Shown one piece after another: positions 41,981-52,427 of a stretch of DNA of 64,000 nt. This stretch comes from Streptomyces sp. SS1-1. GTDB taxonomy: Bacteria > Actinomycetota > Actinomycetes > Streptomycetales > Streptomycetaceae. The stretch spans positions 3,760,501 to 3,824,500 of the forward strand of contig NZ_WBXN01000004.1 of the NCBI RefSeq assembly GCF_008973465.1, written 5' to 3'. Under the pieces are notes generated by a model. That model had not been told where the DNA came from, did not search any database, and saw only the letters and a program-made list of their open reading frames with translations. The position numbers were made by a program, and so were the translations under genes. Position 1 is the stretch's first letter, and each line of letters starts with the position of its first letter.

Positions 41981-43009
41981 CTAACCGCACTCCGTGGGGT
42001 GCCTGGTGCATTTCAGGGCTTTCTGTGTCTCCCCCGCGCTGCTGCCGGCGTCGTTCGCCACGTCCGCCTGCAGGTCGTTCACCTTCCTGGAGTCGGTGCC
42101 CTCACCCCGGGCGGCGGTCCAGATGTCGACGATCCGGGAGCTGTCGTCCTTGAGGAACCGGCGCTGGTCAGGGGCTGCCTGCCCGGTCACCGCCTGTTGC
42201 CAGGTGCCCGCGATGTGGCGTACGGGGTCGGTGTCGTAGGACGGGGTCCCGCCCGCGGTGTTCTTGAGGCGCAGCAGGACGTCCGAGCGCCATTGCTCGC
42301 CCTGGGACTCGGCGATGTCGTCGGCGATGCCGTCGAAGTGGCCGAGCCCGGCGGCGCAGCTACGGGCCGGCGAGGTGTAGCGGGCGCCGGTGGCCCCGGC
42401 GGTGACCTCGGCGAGGTGCGCGGCGCACTGACGGACGTGTGCGGCGCGCAGATCGGCGTACGCGGCGGGGTCCTGGGAGACCGAGCGCAGCACCCCGACG
42501 AGGTCGTCGATGCGGGCAGGCATCCGGACGGTCGTGCCGTCCCGCCATGGCGCGTCGTCCTCACGACGGGTGTATTCGCCGTTGACGCCGCTGAGTATCT
42601 CCTGGGTGTCCTGTGCGTAGTCCACCAGCGCCGCCGCGAGCGGGGCGCGCAGGTCCGGGGCGACGACGGGGTCCTGGCGTCGTTCGATGTCCGCGGCGAC
42701 CGCGGTGAGGGCCGCCCGCATGGCACGTGCTTCGGCGAGCGTGTGCCGTCCGGGAACCGCACCTGTCGCGGCACTCCGGATCGCGGTGCCGAGGGCGCCG
42801 CAGTCCATGTCCTCCCGGTACGCGTCGCCCAGGGAACGTCGCAGGGCGGCGTCGGACGACAGGCTGTCGCAGTCCGGCTTGTCCGCCCGCGCGACGACGG
42901 TCCAGCTGACCGCCCCACCGCCGGCCAGGACGATCGCGGTCGCTGCCGCGGCGAGGAGCAGTTTGCGGCGAGGGCGTGCCGCCCGGGGTGGGGTGGTGGT
43001 GTCGTTCAT
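41981..43009 (-). CDS. Membrane-anchored partial paralogue of the 718-residue ESX-type protein
   Basis: The 342-residue protein has a basic N-terminus and one membrane helix (about residues 16-40, KLLLAAAATAIVLAGGGAVS). The outside part resembles the last third of the upstream 718-residue protein: RAPLAAALVDYAQDTQEILS, then GVNGEYT versus QPLANCLADYTNDTHEILS, then GVQGSYT, and VNDLQADVANDAG versus VNDLQFDMRNDHT. It overlaps that gene by four bases (ATGA). It may act as an anchored partner, but no enzyme motif is present. Confidence 0.8.
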   Translation of the reverse strand: MNDTTTPPRAARPRRKLLLAAAATAIVLAGGGAVSWTVVARADKPDCDSLSSDAALRRSLGDAYREDMDCGALGTAIRSAATGAVPGRHTLAEARAMRAALTAVAADIERRQDPVVAPDLRAPLAAALVDYAQDTQEILSGVNGEYTRREDDAPWRDGTTVRMPARIDDLVGVLRSVSQDPAAYADLRAAHVRQCAAHLAEVTAGATGARYTSPARSCAAGLGHFDGIADDIAESQGEQWRSDVLLRLKNTAGGTPSYDTDPVRHIAGTWQQAVTGQAAPDQRRFLKDDSSRIVDIWTAARGEGTDSRKVNDLQADVANDAGSSAGETQKALKCTRHPTECG

Positions 43010-45162
43010 CGGCCGATCGCATCGTTGGCCAGCTTCTCGCCGGTGGTGTGGTCGTTGCGCATGTCGAATTGCAGGTCGTTGACGGACGGGTCGTCCATGC
43101 CCGGCATGCCGGGCCCGTTGGCCCACTCGTCGACGAGGAACTGCATCTCCCGCTGGGACTTCAGGCTCCGGTCAGCGACCTCGGCGGCCGCGGCGTCGTT
43201 GTTGTAGCCCTTCTCCTCATTGGAGACGTCGTAGGTCCAGGCGTCCAGGATGCGCTGAGCGGCGTCGCCGATCCCGGGGACCATGGTCACCGGAGTTCCG
43301 GCCACGTGGTAAATGGTCTTGGCCTTCCAGTCTTCCTGGGCGTTGGCGCTGTCGCGCTTGTCGTATATGACGTCCTCGCGTACGGCGTCGTAGGCGCCGA
43401 GCGCGGAGCCGCCCTTGCGGACGGGGTCCCGGACGGAGTCGGCGGTGTTGCCGCCCTCGTCCTCCATCTGCTTGGCGATGTACGCCGTTTCGGCCTTGTG
43501 CATGGTGCCGTAGGCTTCCGGGTCCTCGGAGATGCCGCGCATCATGCGGATCAGCTTGTCCGAGTCGGGGGCCATGTGGGCGTCGCCGAACAGGCCTTTG
43601 CCGTGCGCCTGGGGGGCTTCGTGGGTGTACGAGCCCTGGACTCCCGAGAGGATCTCGTGGGTGTCGTTGGTGTAGTCGGCGAGGCAGTTCGCCAGCGGCT
43701 GACGGAGGTTGGGCTTGATCTCCTCGTGGCCCGGTTCGGTGTCCATCAGCTCGACGGTGTCGCGCATGATGCGTGCCTGCCCGGCCGTGTGCGGCGGGCC
43801 GGCTTCCTCGCCGGTTGTCGCGGCTTCCAGGACGCTGCCGAGGCCGACGCGGGTGTTGGATGCGTCGATGTGGTCGATGTTCCCGGTCGGCTCCTGCCCG
43901 CGGACCACCTCCCGGACCTCCAGGTCGGGCCAGTCGCGCTCGTTGAGGAGGTACTCCAGGCGCTTGTTGCCTCCGTCGTCGCCCGGGTCGAGGTACGCGG
44001 TGGCCGTGTCCGGGTCACGGCTCATGATGCCGAGCATGTCGTCCACCGGGTCCACGACGGCGACGGCGTCGACGTCGGCACCGGCATTGGCCTGGTCGTA
44101 CTCGTTCCACAGGTCCGGGTGCTTCTTCTCGGCCGCGATGATGTCGTCTGTCAGCCCGGTGGTGAGCCGTGGGGGGTAGTCGGCGGTGTCACCGTGCTTC
44201 AGCAGGGTGGTCAGGGTCTGGTAGCCGTACGGCTGGGAGCCGTCGTCGCCGGTGCGCCGCACCCCGAGTTCTCGCATGTCCTTGCGCCACCGGTCGGAGA
44301 ACTCCTTGTCCCTGTTCGCGGTGGCGATGTTGTTGGCGAGGGCGTGCTGGATGTTGTTGTACTTGTCCTTGTTCGGCCCGTCACCCGCGCGTTCCTGCTC
44401 CAGATCCTGCGCCAGACGCAGGGTGCCCTCGGGGCCGAGGTCGTCGATGACCATGCGGCTGAACTCCGGGTCCTTCTGGTTGTGGCTCATCAGCCGGTCG
44501 AGCTCTTTGAGTTCGGCGGGGGAGAGCTTCTCGCCACGCTCGTACTTCTTCAAGAGCTTCGAGGCCCGCTGGGCTTCGTCCTGGTCGATGGACTTGACCG
44601 TCTTGTCGTTGAAGCCCTCGTCGCCGCCCTTGCCGGTGTTGCGCTTCAGGGCGATGGCGGCGGACTGGTCGGCGTTCGCGGCGGCGGTGAGGATGAGGGC
44701 GATACGGGTCTGCCAGAGCAGGATCGTTTCCTCGTTGCGGGAGGGGATGACATCGCCCGGGCCGCGCCGCTGGTCGCCCTCCTCGTCCGGATCGATCAGG
44801 CTCACTTCGCCCGTGCCGCTGATCCGCACACCGTTGCGCTTGGCGGCGGCGTCCAGTTCATGCAGGTCGGCCTTGTACTTGTGCAGCTCCTCGTAGGCGT
44901 CCTCCAGGACGGCGCGTATGCCCTTCGCCTCGGTGACCGCGTCACCGAACTCCTTCTCGGCGGCCGCGATCTGGGCGCGGGCGAACACCGCGGTTCCATC
45001 GATGCTGGTCCAGCCGGCCTGGTCGAAGGATTTGACGACGCCGTCACCGAATCCCTCGCCCCACTGCCGGTAGCGGCGTATGACATCGCTCCACTGGTCG
45101 GCGGCTGCTTTCAGAGAGGCGACGTCGAGGTGGTACAGCTGCTCGTAGGCGATGCTGCTCAT
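43006..45162 (-). CDS. Large ESX-type (DUF6571-like) helical protein
   Basis: The 718-residue protein starts MSSIAYEQLYHLDVASLKAA, with WTSIDGTAVFARAQIAAAEK following; this is a helical hairpin region like those of WXG100/ESX-related proteins. It is strongly hydrophilic, with repeated helices (ELKELDRLMSHNQKDPEFSR). The final third is related to the downstream membrane protein. It has no signal peptide, so if exported it would use a type VII route. DUF6571-type naming is my best family guess. The ATG follows an AGGAACCTG. Confidence 0.8.
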   Translation of the reverse strand: MSSIAYEQLYHLDVASLKAAADQWSDVIRRYRQWGEGFGDGVVKSFDQAGWTSIDGTAVFARAQIAAAEKEFGDAVTEAKGIRAVLEDAYEELHKYKADLHELDAAAKRNGVRISGTGEVSLIDPDEEGDQRRGPGDVIPSRNEETILLWQTRIALILTAAANADQSAAIALKRNTGKGGDEGFNDKTVKSIDQDEAQRASKLLKKYERGEKLSPAELKELDRLMSHNQKDPEFSRMVIDDLGPEGTLRLAQDLEQERAGDGPNKDKYNNIQHALANNIATANRDKEFSDRWRKDMRELGVRRTGDDGSQPYGYQTLTTLLKHGDTADYPPRLTTGLTDDIIAAEKKHPDLWNEYDQANAGADVDAVAVVDPVDDMLGIMSRDPDTATAYLDPGDDGGNKRLEYLLNERDWPDLEVREVVRGQEPTGNIDHIDASNTRVGLGSVLEAATTGEEAGPPHTAGQARIMRDTVELMDTEPGHEEIKPNLRQPLANCLADYTNDTHEILSGVQGSYTHEAPQAHGKGLFGDAHMAPDSDKLIRMMRGISEDPEAYGTMHKAETAYIAKQMEDEGGNTADSVRDPVRKGGSALGAYDAVREDVIYDKRDSANAQEDWKAKTIYHVAGTPVTMVPGIGDAAQRILDAWTYDVSNEEKGYNNDAAAAEVADRSLKSQREMQFLVDEWANGPGMPGMDDPSVNDLQFDMRNDHTTGEKLANDAIGR

Positions 45163-45174
45163 GGCAGGTTCCTG

Positions 45175-45867
45175 TCAGTCGAAGTCGGGCAGCGAGGCGT
45201 GGACGGCGTTCATCTCGGACTCGTTCGCCGACTCCGTACGGACGTGGTTGTGCGCGGTCGTGACGCACTTGTCGCCGATGTCGCCGCAGGTGCGGGCCAG
45301 ACGGCGCGCTTGCTTGTCCCAGCTCTCCAGCGTGCGCATCAGGGTCACGCCGAGATCGCCGCCCCACAGGTCACCGCTGAGAGATCCCACAGCCGCCATC
45401 ATCTCGGTGTCGTCTCCGACGTCCCCGTTGGAGTGCACCAGGCTGGCCAGCTGATGGGAGTTCTCGCCGGCGCGGTTCAGCGCGGCCGGGTCGTCGACGC
45501 CGCTGAAACCGGTGGTCTGCACACCACCGCTGCCGCCGCTCGACAGCGTCTGCATTCCGCCGCTGCCCGTCCCCGCGGAGTAGGCACCGGGGGAGGGGTC
45601 GAGGTCGCGCACGTCGACGGGCTGATCGGGCTTGGGGATGGGTGAACTCGCCGGACCCGAGCCCGAGGTGCCGGATGCCTGCGCCGGCATGGTGCGTATG
45701 CCATCGGTGTGGAGGCCGCCGCCCGCATCGGGGGTGGCGCCGGGAGCGGGATCCATGTCCCGGACATCCCTGCCTGTGTCCGGCGCCGGCATCTGGTACG
45801 CGGTACGCGGATCCGGGCCCGTGTTCGGTGCGGATACAGGACGTACGCCATCTGTGTCAGAACTCAT
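45175..45867 (-). CDS. WXG100-like protein with Gly/Pro-rich N-terminus
   Basis: The 230-residue protein has an N-terminal half rich in Pro, Gly and Asp (QMPAPDTGRDVRDMDPAPGA). The C-terminal half is helical: ENSHQLASLVHSNGDV, then GSLSGDLWGGDLGVTLMRTL with a WG dipeptide, and ARRLARTCGDIGDKCVTTAH. It is like WXG100 partners with a turn between two helices. It is the first gene of a three-gene operon with the 718-residue protein, 12 bp apart. Confidence 0.72.
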   Translation of the reverse strand: MSSDTDGVRPVSAPNTGPDPRTAYQMPAPDTGRDVRDMDPAPGATPDAGGGLHTDGIRTMPAQASGTSGSGPASSPIPKPDQPVDVRDLDPSPGAYSAGTGSGGMQTLSSGGSGGVQTTGFSGVDDPAALNRAGENSHQLASLVHSNGDVGDDTEMMAAVGSLSGDLWGGDLGVTLMRTLESWDKQARRLARTCGDIGDKCVTTAHNHVRTESANESEMNAVHASLPDFD

Positions 45868-45888
45868 CGCTTCCCCCGTGCAAGTGAC

Positions 45889-45910
45889 GCGCGGTCACAT
45901 GCGACCGCGC
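45889..45910. promoter_or_regulatory. Inverted repeat upstream of the ESX-type operon
   Basis: GCGCGGTC and GACCGCGC are perfect 8-bp arms around six bases, about 22 bp before the operon's first codon. It could be an operator or a hairpin in the leader; no regulator lies nearby. Confidence 0.45.
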
Positions 45911-46146
45911 GCCGACAGACGATGATCGCCTCGCCGCCACCTTAACGACCGTTGCATCCCGTTGGTCAAGGAGCCGGATGAGCGCGAAGGGGAACCCGCC
46001 ATCGCCGTTCGTCGCTTCACTACTGCGTAGCGTTCGATCTTCCCGCTTGTGCCCGTTGGCATAGAGAGAAGGGACGACCCATGCGGGGTCCCGCACAGGT
46101 GCACGACCCGGCGTTCAACGCGCGGGTAGTCGCCGAGACCCGTGCA

Positions 46147-46317
46147 CTACTGGGGACAGCGCACGAATGAGGAAGGACTTCGCCCGGTGGCTCCCGGGCA
46201 ACCGGACTCGGGCCACCGTTCGGATGGCTTCGCCCCCGCTTGGCCTGCACCTGGGAGGCATCGAGCGTGTCGCAAGAGAAGTCGAGCCAGTGAGCCTCCC
46301 GCAACCGGTCCAGCAAC
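46147..46317 (-). pseudogene. Fragment of an IS5-type transposase
   Basis: The minus strand reads LLDRLREAHWLDFSCDTLDA, then SQVQAKRGRSHPNGGPSPVA and REPPGE. The DxSQVxAxRG...GPSPVxRxxPG pattern is the start of the DDE domain in IS5-family transposases. It has no start and is cut at both sides; the IS1380 remnant abuts it. Confidence 0.65.
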
Positions 46318-47510
46318 CTGCTGGATGTGGCCCTGGCGGTCGCCCTGGGCGGGGACTGCCTCGCGGATGTCGCCGTGCTGCGGGCCGAGCCGGCCGTGTT
46401 CGGGCCGGTGGCCTCCGACCCGACGGACTCCCGCCTCATCGACACCCTCGCAGCGTCCGGGGAGAACGCTCTGCGGGCCATTGGTGCCGCGCGGGCCGAA
46501 GTCCGCCGGCATGTCTGGCGGCTGGCCGGCCGGGAAGCGCCGGATGCGGGCGGGACGGTGACCGTCGACCTCGACGGGGTGCTGGTGATCGCGCACTCGG
46601 ACAAGGAGGACGCCGCACCCACATGGAAGCGAACCTATGGCCACCACCCGCTGATGGGGTTCGTCGACCACGGGCCGGGCGGCACGGGTGAACCGGTCGC
46701 GGCCCTGCTCCGACCAGGCAACGCGGGATCGAACACGGCCGCCGACCACATCACCGCCGCCCAACTGGCCCTGGCCCAACTGCCGAAGAAGTACCGGCGC
46801 GGGCGCCGGACCCTGATCCGCACCGACTCCGCGGGCGGCACCCACGACTTCGTCGCCTGGCTCGCCCAGCGGGGACGGTGGCTGTCCTACTCGGTCGGCA
46901 TGGCGATCACGGACACCATCCACCAGCACGTGCTGAAGGTGCCGGCATCGGCCTGGACGGCGGCCGTCGAGGCCGACGGCGAGATCCGTGACGGCGCCTG
47001 GGTCGCCGAACTCACCGGCGATGTCCTGGACGGCTGGCCGAAGGGCATGCGGCTGATCGTCAGGAAGGAACGACCACATCCCGGCACTCAGTTGAGGCTC
47101 ACGGACGCGGACGGCATGCGGCTGATCTGTTTCGCCACCAACACCTCGGGCCGGCCGATCGCCGAGCTCGAGCTCCGTCACCGGCTGCGGCCCGGGCCGA
47201 GGACCTCATCCGCGCCGCCCGGGCCACCGGCCTGCGCAACCTGCCCCTGCACCGCACGGCCCAGAACCGGCTCTGGCTGGAGATCGTGCAGATCGCTCTC
47301 GACCTGCTGGCCTGGATGCCGACGCTCGCCCTGACCGGCAAGGCCAGGTGCTGGGAGCCCCGCCGACTACGGCTCCGCCTGTTCACCACGACCGGACAAC
47401 TCGTGACCGCAGGCCGTCAGCGAATCCTCCGCCTGGCCCGCCACTGGCCCTGGACCAGCCACATCACCACAGCTCTCGAACGGCTCACCCAACTGCCCGA
47501 CCCGGGCTGA
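46318..47510 (+). pseudogene. IS1380-type transposase, 5' truncated and frameshifted
   Basis: The plus strand reads LLDVALAVALGGDCLADVAV, then TVTVDLDGVLVIAHSDKEDA with the first catalytic Asp region, LLRPGNAGSNTAADHITAAQ and RRTLIRTDSAGGTHDFVAWL with the second. About 60 N-terminal residues are missing. Near 47190 one G seems lost: LELRHRLRP shifts frame, and the true continuation (AEDLIRAARATGLRNLPLHR, then NRLWLEIVQIALDLLAWMP) is in the next frame to 47510. The 275 bp that follow hold IS-end DNA (TGAATCCGGCGCCATCC) and no gene. Confidence 0.82.
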
Positions 47511-47786
47511 CCAGTAGATTCCCCGTCCCTTCGACAGCACCCGAACACCCGGAGCCGTTGAATCCGGCGCCATCCCGAGGCGACACTCGGCTCTTCCGCC
47601 TGCACAGCCTCAGCCCACGGCACGAAAACGTTCACCGACTCCGTCGGCGGACCGTCACGTAACTTCGAGGCCCAATAGGATTCGTGACCGAAACTCGTCT
47701 CTGCTCATCGGACGACGTTCATGCAGCTACCACCGGCAGGACGGGAGCCTGGAGGAAGTTCCCGCCCACACCCTGGAGAAAGCACC

Positions 47787-48197
47787 TCAGGCGACATCGT
47801 GAACGTTGTGTTCAAGGAGATCGGCTGCGTGCCGGGCGATGGCCCGGTAGTCGGCATCGTCGTGGAGGACGGCCAGGCCGTGGTGGGCCGCGGTGGCGGC
47901 GATGACGAGGTCCACCGCCGAGGCGCTGCGATGCTCTCCGGCCCGGGCCATGCGGTGTTGCACGGCGCTGATCCAACGGCCCGCGTTCTTCGGCACCGAC
48001 ACGTCGGGATTGAGGTCGGTGAACATCTCCGTGATCTCGTCGTACTCGCGTCCGTTCCGGGCACTGTGGAGGAGCTCGGCGCGCTGTACGCAGCAGGATG
48101 CGATGGCTCCGGCGTCGATCGCGTCGTACCAGGCCGACTGCAGTTTCGGATCGCGGAGCAGCCGGACCAGGCCGGAGGTGTCGAGCAGGTAGATCAC
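47787..48197 (-). CDS. vapC: VapC-type PIN-domain toxin
   Basis: The 136-residue protein has the PIN-domain acidic residues in order: YLLDTSGLVRLL (first Asp), CVQRAELLHSA (Glu), SAVDLVIAATAA (Asp) and LHDDADYRAI (Asp). It should be a Mg2+-dependent RNase. The GTG start at 48197 overlaps the vapB stop (GTGA), so the pair is co-translated. It lies beside IS wreckage. Confidence 0.9.
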   Translation of the reverse strand: MIYLLDTSGLVRLLRDPKLQSAWYDAIDAGAIASCCVQRAELLHSARNGREYDEITEMFTDLNPDVSVPKNAGRWISAVQHRMARAGEHRSASAVDLVIAATAAHHGLAVLHDDADYRAIARHAADLLEHNVHDVA

Positions 48198-48415
48198 CGG
48201 CTGTTCTTCTCCGCTCGGTGCAGGCGCTCGGCGTCCTCGACAGCATCCCACTCACGCGCACGCTCGAAGTGGCGGCTGATGCGCGCGGCACGCTCCTGCT
48301 GGTCGGCGTAGAAGCGCAGAGCCAGATTGACCGCTTCCTTCTTCGTCCTGACCTTGGACGCGGCCATGGCCCGTTCCAGGGCGTCATCGTCGATGTCGAT
48401 CTGGGTCACGGACAT
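48194..48415 (-). CDS. vapB: VapB-type antitoxin
   Basis: The 73-residue protein begins with a ribbon-helix-helix, MSVTQIDIDDDALERAMAAS and VRTKKEAVNLALRFYADQ, and has a charged helical tail (ERAREWDAVEDAERLHRAEK) that would wrap the toxin. It overlaps vapC. GGGGAGG is just upstream of its ATG. Confidence 0.9.
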   Translation of the reverse strand: MSVTQIDIDDDALERAMAASKVRTKKEAVNLALRFYADQQERAARISRHFERAREWDAVEDAERLHRAEKNSR

Positions 48416-48532
48416 GAGGCGCCTCCCCTGCCATGTTGGTGATGTACATGGAAAAGTACGTCACCAACATTCGCAGGGCCAGGCGATGCGGTCCGGTCGA
48501 CGCAGACGTCGGCACGGGCCGGCGGCGGAGGG

Positions 48533-51396
48533 TCAGTGGGCCGCGCGGCGGGTAAGTGCTCCGCGGGAGCGGGTCACCAGTGCGGCCAGGAGGGCGGCGC
48601 CCAGGGGTACGGCGATCAGGAGGGTGGCGAGTGTCTCCCAGGGGATGACGATCGGCACGTGGGGCGGGGCGTCATCGATGGTGGCCCACCCTTGGGCGAG
48701 AGCGTCCTGGTAGGAGCGCATCTGCTCGCGCTCCTCGGTGAGCCGCAGCCCGACCGCGGGCAGGACACCGGCGGCCGAGCCGAGGACCACCCCCATCGCG
48801 GCGACCACACCGCACTGGAAGGCGCTGAGCATGCGGCGCACCCGGGGCGGGGCGCCGACCGCGGCGAGCGTCTTGAGGTCCGCCTCCGCGTCGACCTGGG
48901 CGAGACCGGTGGCGATGCCGGCCGCGCCGATGGTGACCAGGCCGGCGAAGACGGTCAGCGCGAGCAGGACGAGCCCGTGCTTGTCGACCCAGCCCTGCTC
49001 CACGGTCAGATCGACGTCGCTGCCGAGCTTGGCGATCTCGGCGTCGAGCTTCTGCAGTTGCTCGGTGCTGGGCGTCCGGTCGGTGCTGAAGACGGCGCCG
49101 AGGGGAGCGGTGATCAGTCCGGCGGCCTTGGCGGCGGCGGGGCTGAGCACGCTCCGCACTCCGTAGGACTCGGGCGAGCCCGGCACCTGGTAGGCGGGGA
49201 ACGACTTCACCTCGCCCGGGATCGGCTTCTCCTGCTCGCGGGCGCGGTCGGCGGCCTCCGGGTCGGTGATCAGCTTGATGCCGACGGCGCCGCTCTTGTC
49301 GACCTGGGGCTTGTGGAAGCTGACGAGCTTTCCGTCGGCGAGGGCCTTGGCCGCGCCCGGGTCGTGGATGCCGAGGACCTTCAGGAGCGGGGCGTCGGCG
49401 ATGAGGAGACCGTTGTCGAGGTGGATGCCGTGTCCGTCGCGCGAGCGGCAGCGCCAGTCCTTGGCGAGCGCGCGCCGCTGCTCCTCGGTGTACTTCTCCG
49501 TCGGGTCGGAGCCGTCGGGGGTGCGCGCCCACAGCGGGCACTCGTTGGCCGGCGGGATGACGACCTCGTAGTAGCCACAGCCGTCGCCCTCGCCGTACGG
49601 GTCGCAGCCGGGCTTGCCGACGGCGACCCGGGACACGTCGGCGCGGACGTCGACGGGCAGTGTCCGCAGCACGGCGTCGCGGACCGCGGGGACGTCCCGG
49701 CCTCCCTCCTCGGTGACGAGCGCGGCGACGGCGCCGTACGGCAGGTTGGCCCGGTACTCGGCCTGACTCTGGGCGTCGCGGCTCGCGGCGTACGCCGAGA
49801 CGGCGACGGTGCCCGCGACGGCGGCCAGGACCGCGGCGACGGCGGGTGCCGTGCGACCCCGGTTGCGGACGGCGTCCCGCAGGGCGAGGCGCGGCGAGAG
49901 CGGCAGCCAGCGGCTGGCCCTGCCGAACAGGCCGACCAGGGCGGGCGTCATGGCGACCACACCCAGCTCTGCGACGGCCGAGCCGCCCGAGACCAGGACG
50001 GACTGGTCGGAGACGACCGAGCCGTACAGGGCGACGGCCGCGCCGAGGAGGACAGCGCCGAAGCCGATCAGCGGCAGCACGCGGTTGCCGCGGCGCACGC
50101 CGCGACGGCCGGTGAGGGAGGCCAGGACGGTCTGCCGGGAGGCGGTGACGGCCGGGATGATCGCGGAGAGCAGGCCGGTGAGGACGGCGAGCGCGGCGAT
50201 GGCGAGCAGTTCCAGCGGCCTGACGGTGAAGCCGCCGAACCGCTGCCCCATCTGGTCCTCGAGGAGCGGCCGGAGGGCGAAGGTCAGGATCAGGGCGAGG
50301 ACGATGCCGACCAGGGCCGCCGCGACGCCGATGACCAGGCCGCCGCTCAGCACGATGGCCCGGATGTGGCTGCGGGCACCGCCGTTGGCGCCGACCAGAC
50401 CGAGCTGGCGGCGGGATCGACGGGCGCCGACGGCGAAGGCGGGACCGGCGAGCAGGCAGATCTCCAGCATCGCCAGGCCGACGACCGTCGCCACGGCAGC
50501 GAGCGTGGCGGCGTCGGTGTCCCCGCTGTTCTCGTAGGCGGCCCAGCCTTTCTCCTGGTAGAGCGGCACGTCGGAGTCGGCGGGCGGGTCGAGGACCACG
50601 GCGCGCGAGGTGACCACGACACCCTTGGCGTTGATCGCCTGGACCGTGTTCCACGTGAAACCACCGGCCTTCTTCACCAGGTAGGTGGTGGAGACGTTGG
50701 GCTTCGGCAGTCCGGCCTTCTCGACCGCCTTGGCGTACGGCGTCAGGAAGGCCCCCGGCAGGGCGTTGACCTGCTCCACCGCGAGGTCGCTGGGCAGCTC
50801 GTACGAGCCGCTGATCACATAGGTGCGATCGAAGCCGCGGGCGGTGAGGGTGGAGCCGACGGACAGCCCGCTGCTCTCCAGGAACCGGGTGGTCGCGGCG
50901 ATCTCGTTGCTCTTCTCGGGGAAGCGGCCCTCCCGCAGCCGCATGATGCCCCGGGCGACGGGATCGGCGGCGGCCAGCTCGCGGACCTCGGTCTGGAGCA
51001 GACCGTGCGCGGTGGTCAGCTTGGCGGTGCCGCTGCTGTCGGTCAGCACCTTCGAACCGGCCGGGATGGTCTTGGTGACATCCGTCCGGCCCTCGGGCCA
51101 GGACATGCCCGGCGAGTCGTAGTCCCCGGCCAGGGTGTGCCTCTCGCCCTCGGGGTCCTGCAGGACGGCCGCGCCGCCCATCTCGGTGTCGGAGAAGCGA
51201 GCGTCGGCGGCGCCCAGGGTGCGCTCCATCCGCTGCGCGGGGGTGAGTTCGGCGCTGCGCACGGTCAGGTCCAGGGCGCTCACGCCCAGGATCGGCAGCG
51301 CGATCATGGCGAGGACCAGGAAGCTGCGGCCCTTGAAGCGCCAGGCGTCACGGCGGGCGATGCGGACCGCGGCCCGCCAGGAGTGGAACCAGGTCG

Positions 51397-51400
<4 letters not shown>
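48533..51400 (-). CDS. FtsX/MacB-type ABC transporter permease
   Basis: The 955-residue protein has an N-terminal membrane helix (GRSFLVLAMIALPILGVSAL), a large outside domain (about 60-310), a block of three helices (around ATLAAVATVVGLAMLEICLL), then more (ALAVLTGLLSAIIPAVTASR), a second outside domain and a C-terminal FtsX-like block (HGLVLLALTVFAGLVTIGAA and IATLLIAVPLGAALLAALVT in part). This duplicated FtsX layout is usual for actinobacterial drug- or lipid-related exporters. GTG at 51400 overlaps the ATPase stop (GTGA). Confidence 0.92.
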
Positions 51401-52137
<737 letters not shown>

Positions 52138-52175
52138 GGTTTCCCCTCGGGGCGTACGCCGGCGAGCGGCCGGAC

Positions 52176-52251
52176 GTCGGTGTGACGGACGGTCGTCGGT
52201 GTGACGGACGGTCATCAGAGCGACGGGCGGTCGCCGGTGCTACGGACGGTC
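52176..52251. repeat. Four tandem 19-bp repeats upstream of the ABC operon
   Basis: Unit GTCGGTGTGACGGACGGTC occurs at 52176 and again without change at 52195; 52214 and 52233 are diverged copies that keep ACGG(A/G)CGGTC. The array lies 39 bp before the ATPase start, where promoter or operator elements would sit. From 52252 to 52427 there is a GTTCGG-rich low-complexity stretch and no gene. Confidence 0.8.
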
Positions 52252-52427
52252 GTCGGCAGCGCCGTGCGGACGGTATGGGTCTGGTCGGGTGGTCCGGGGT
52301 CTTCAGGTGCTACGCGTGGACGGGCGGGGCCGGTGGACTCGGTCGGCCCTGTGAGCCCGGGTGCTCGGGCGTTCGGGCGTTCGGTCGTTCGGGTGCTCAG
52401 GGTCGGGCCGGTCGTGAAGGTCGGACG

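Noticed and set aside
46081..46170. 29-codon frame MRGPAQVHDPAFNARVVAET upstream of the IS remnants
   Set aside because: Too short, no ribosome binding site and inside a scrambled region.
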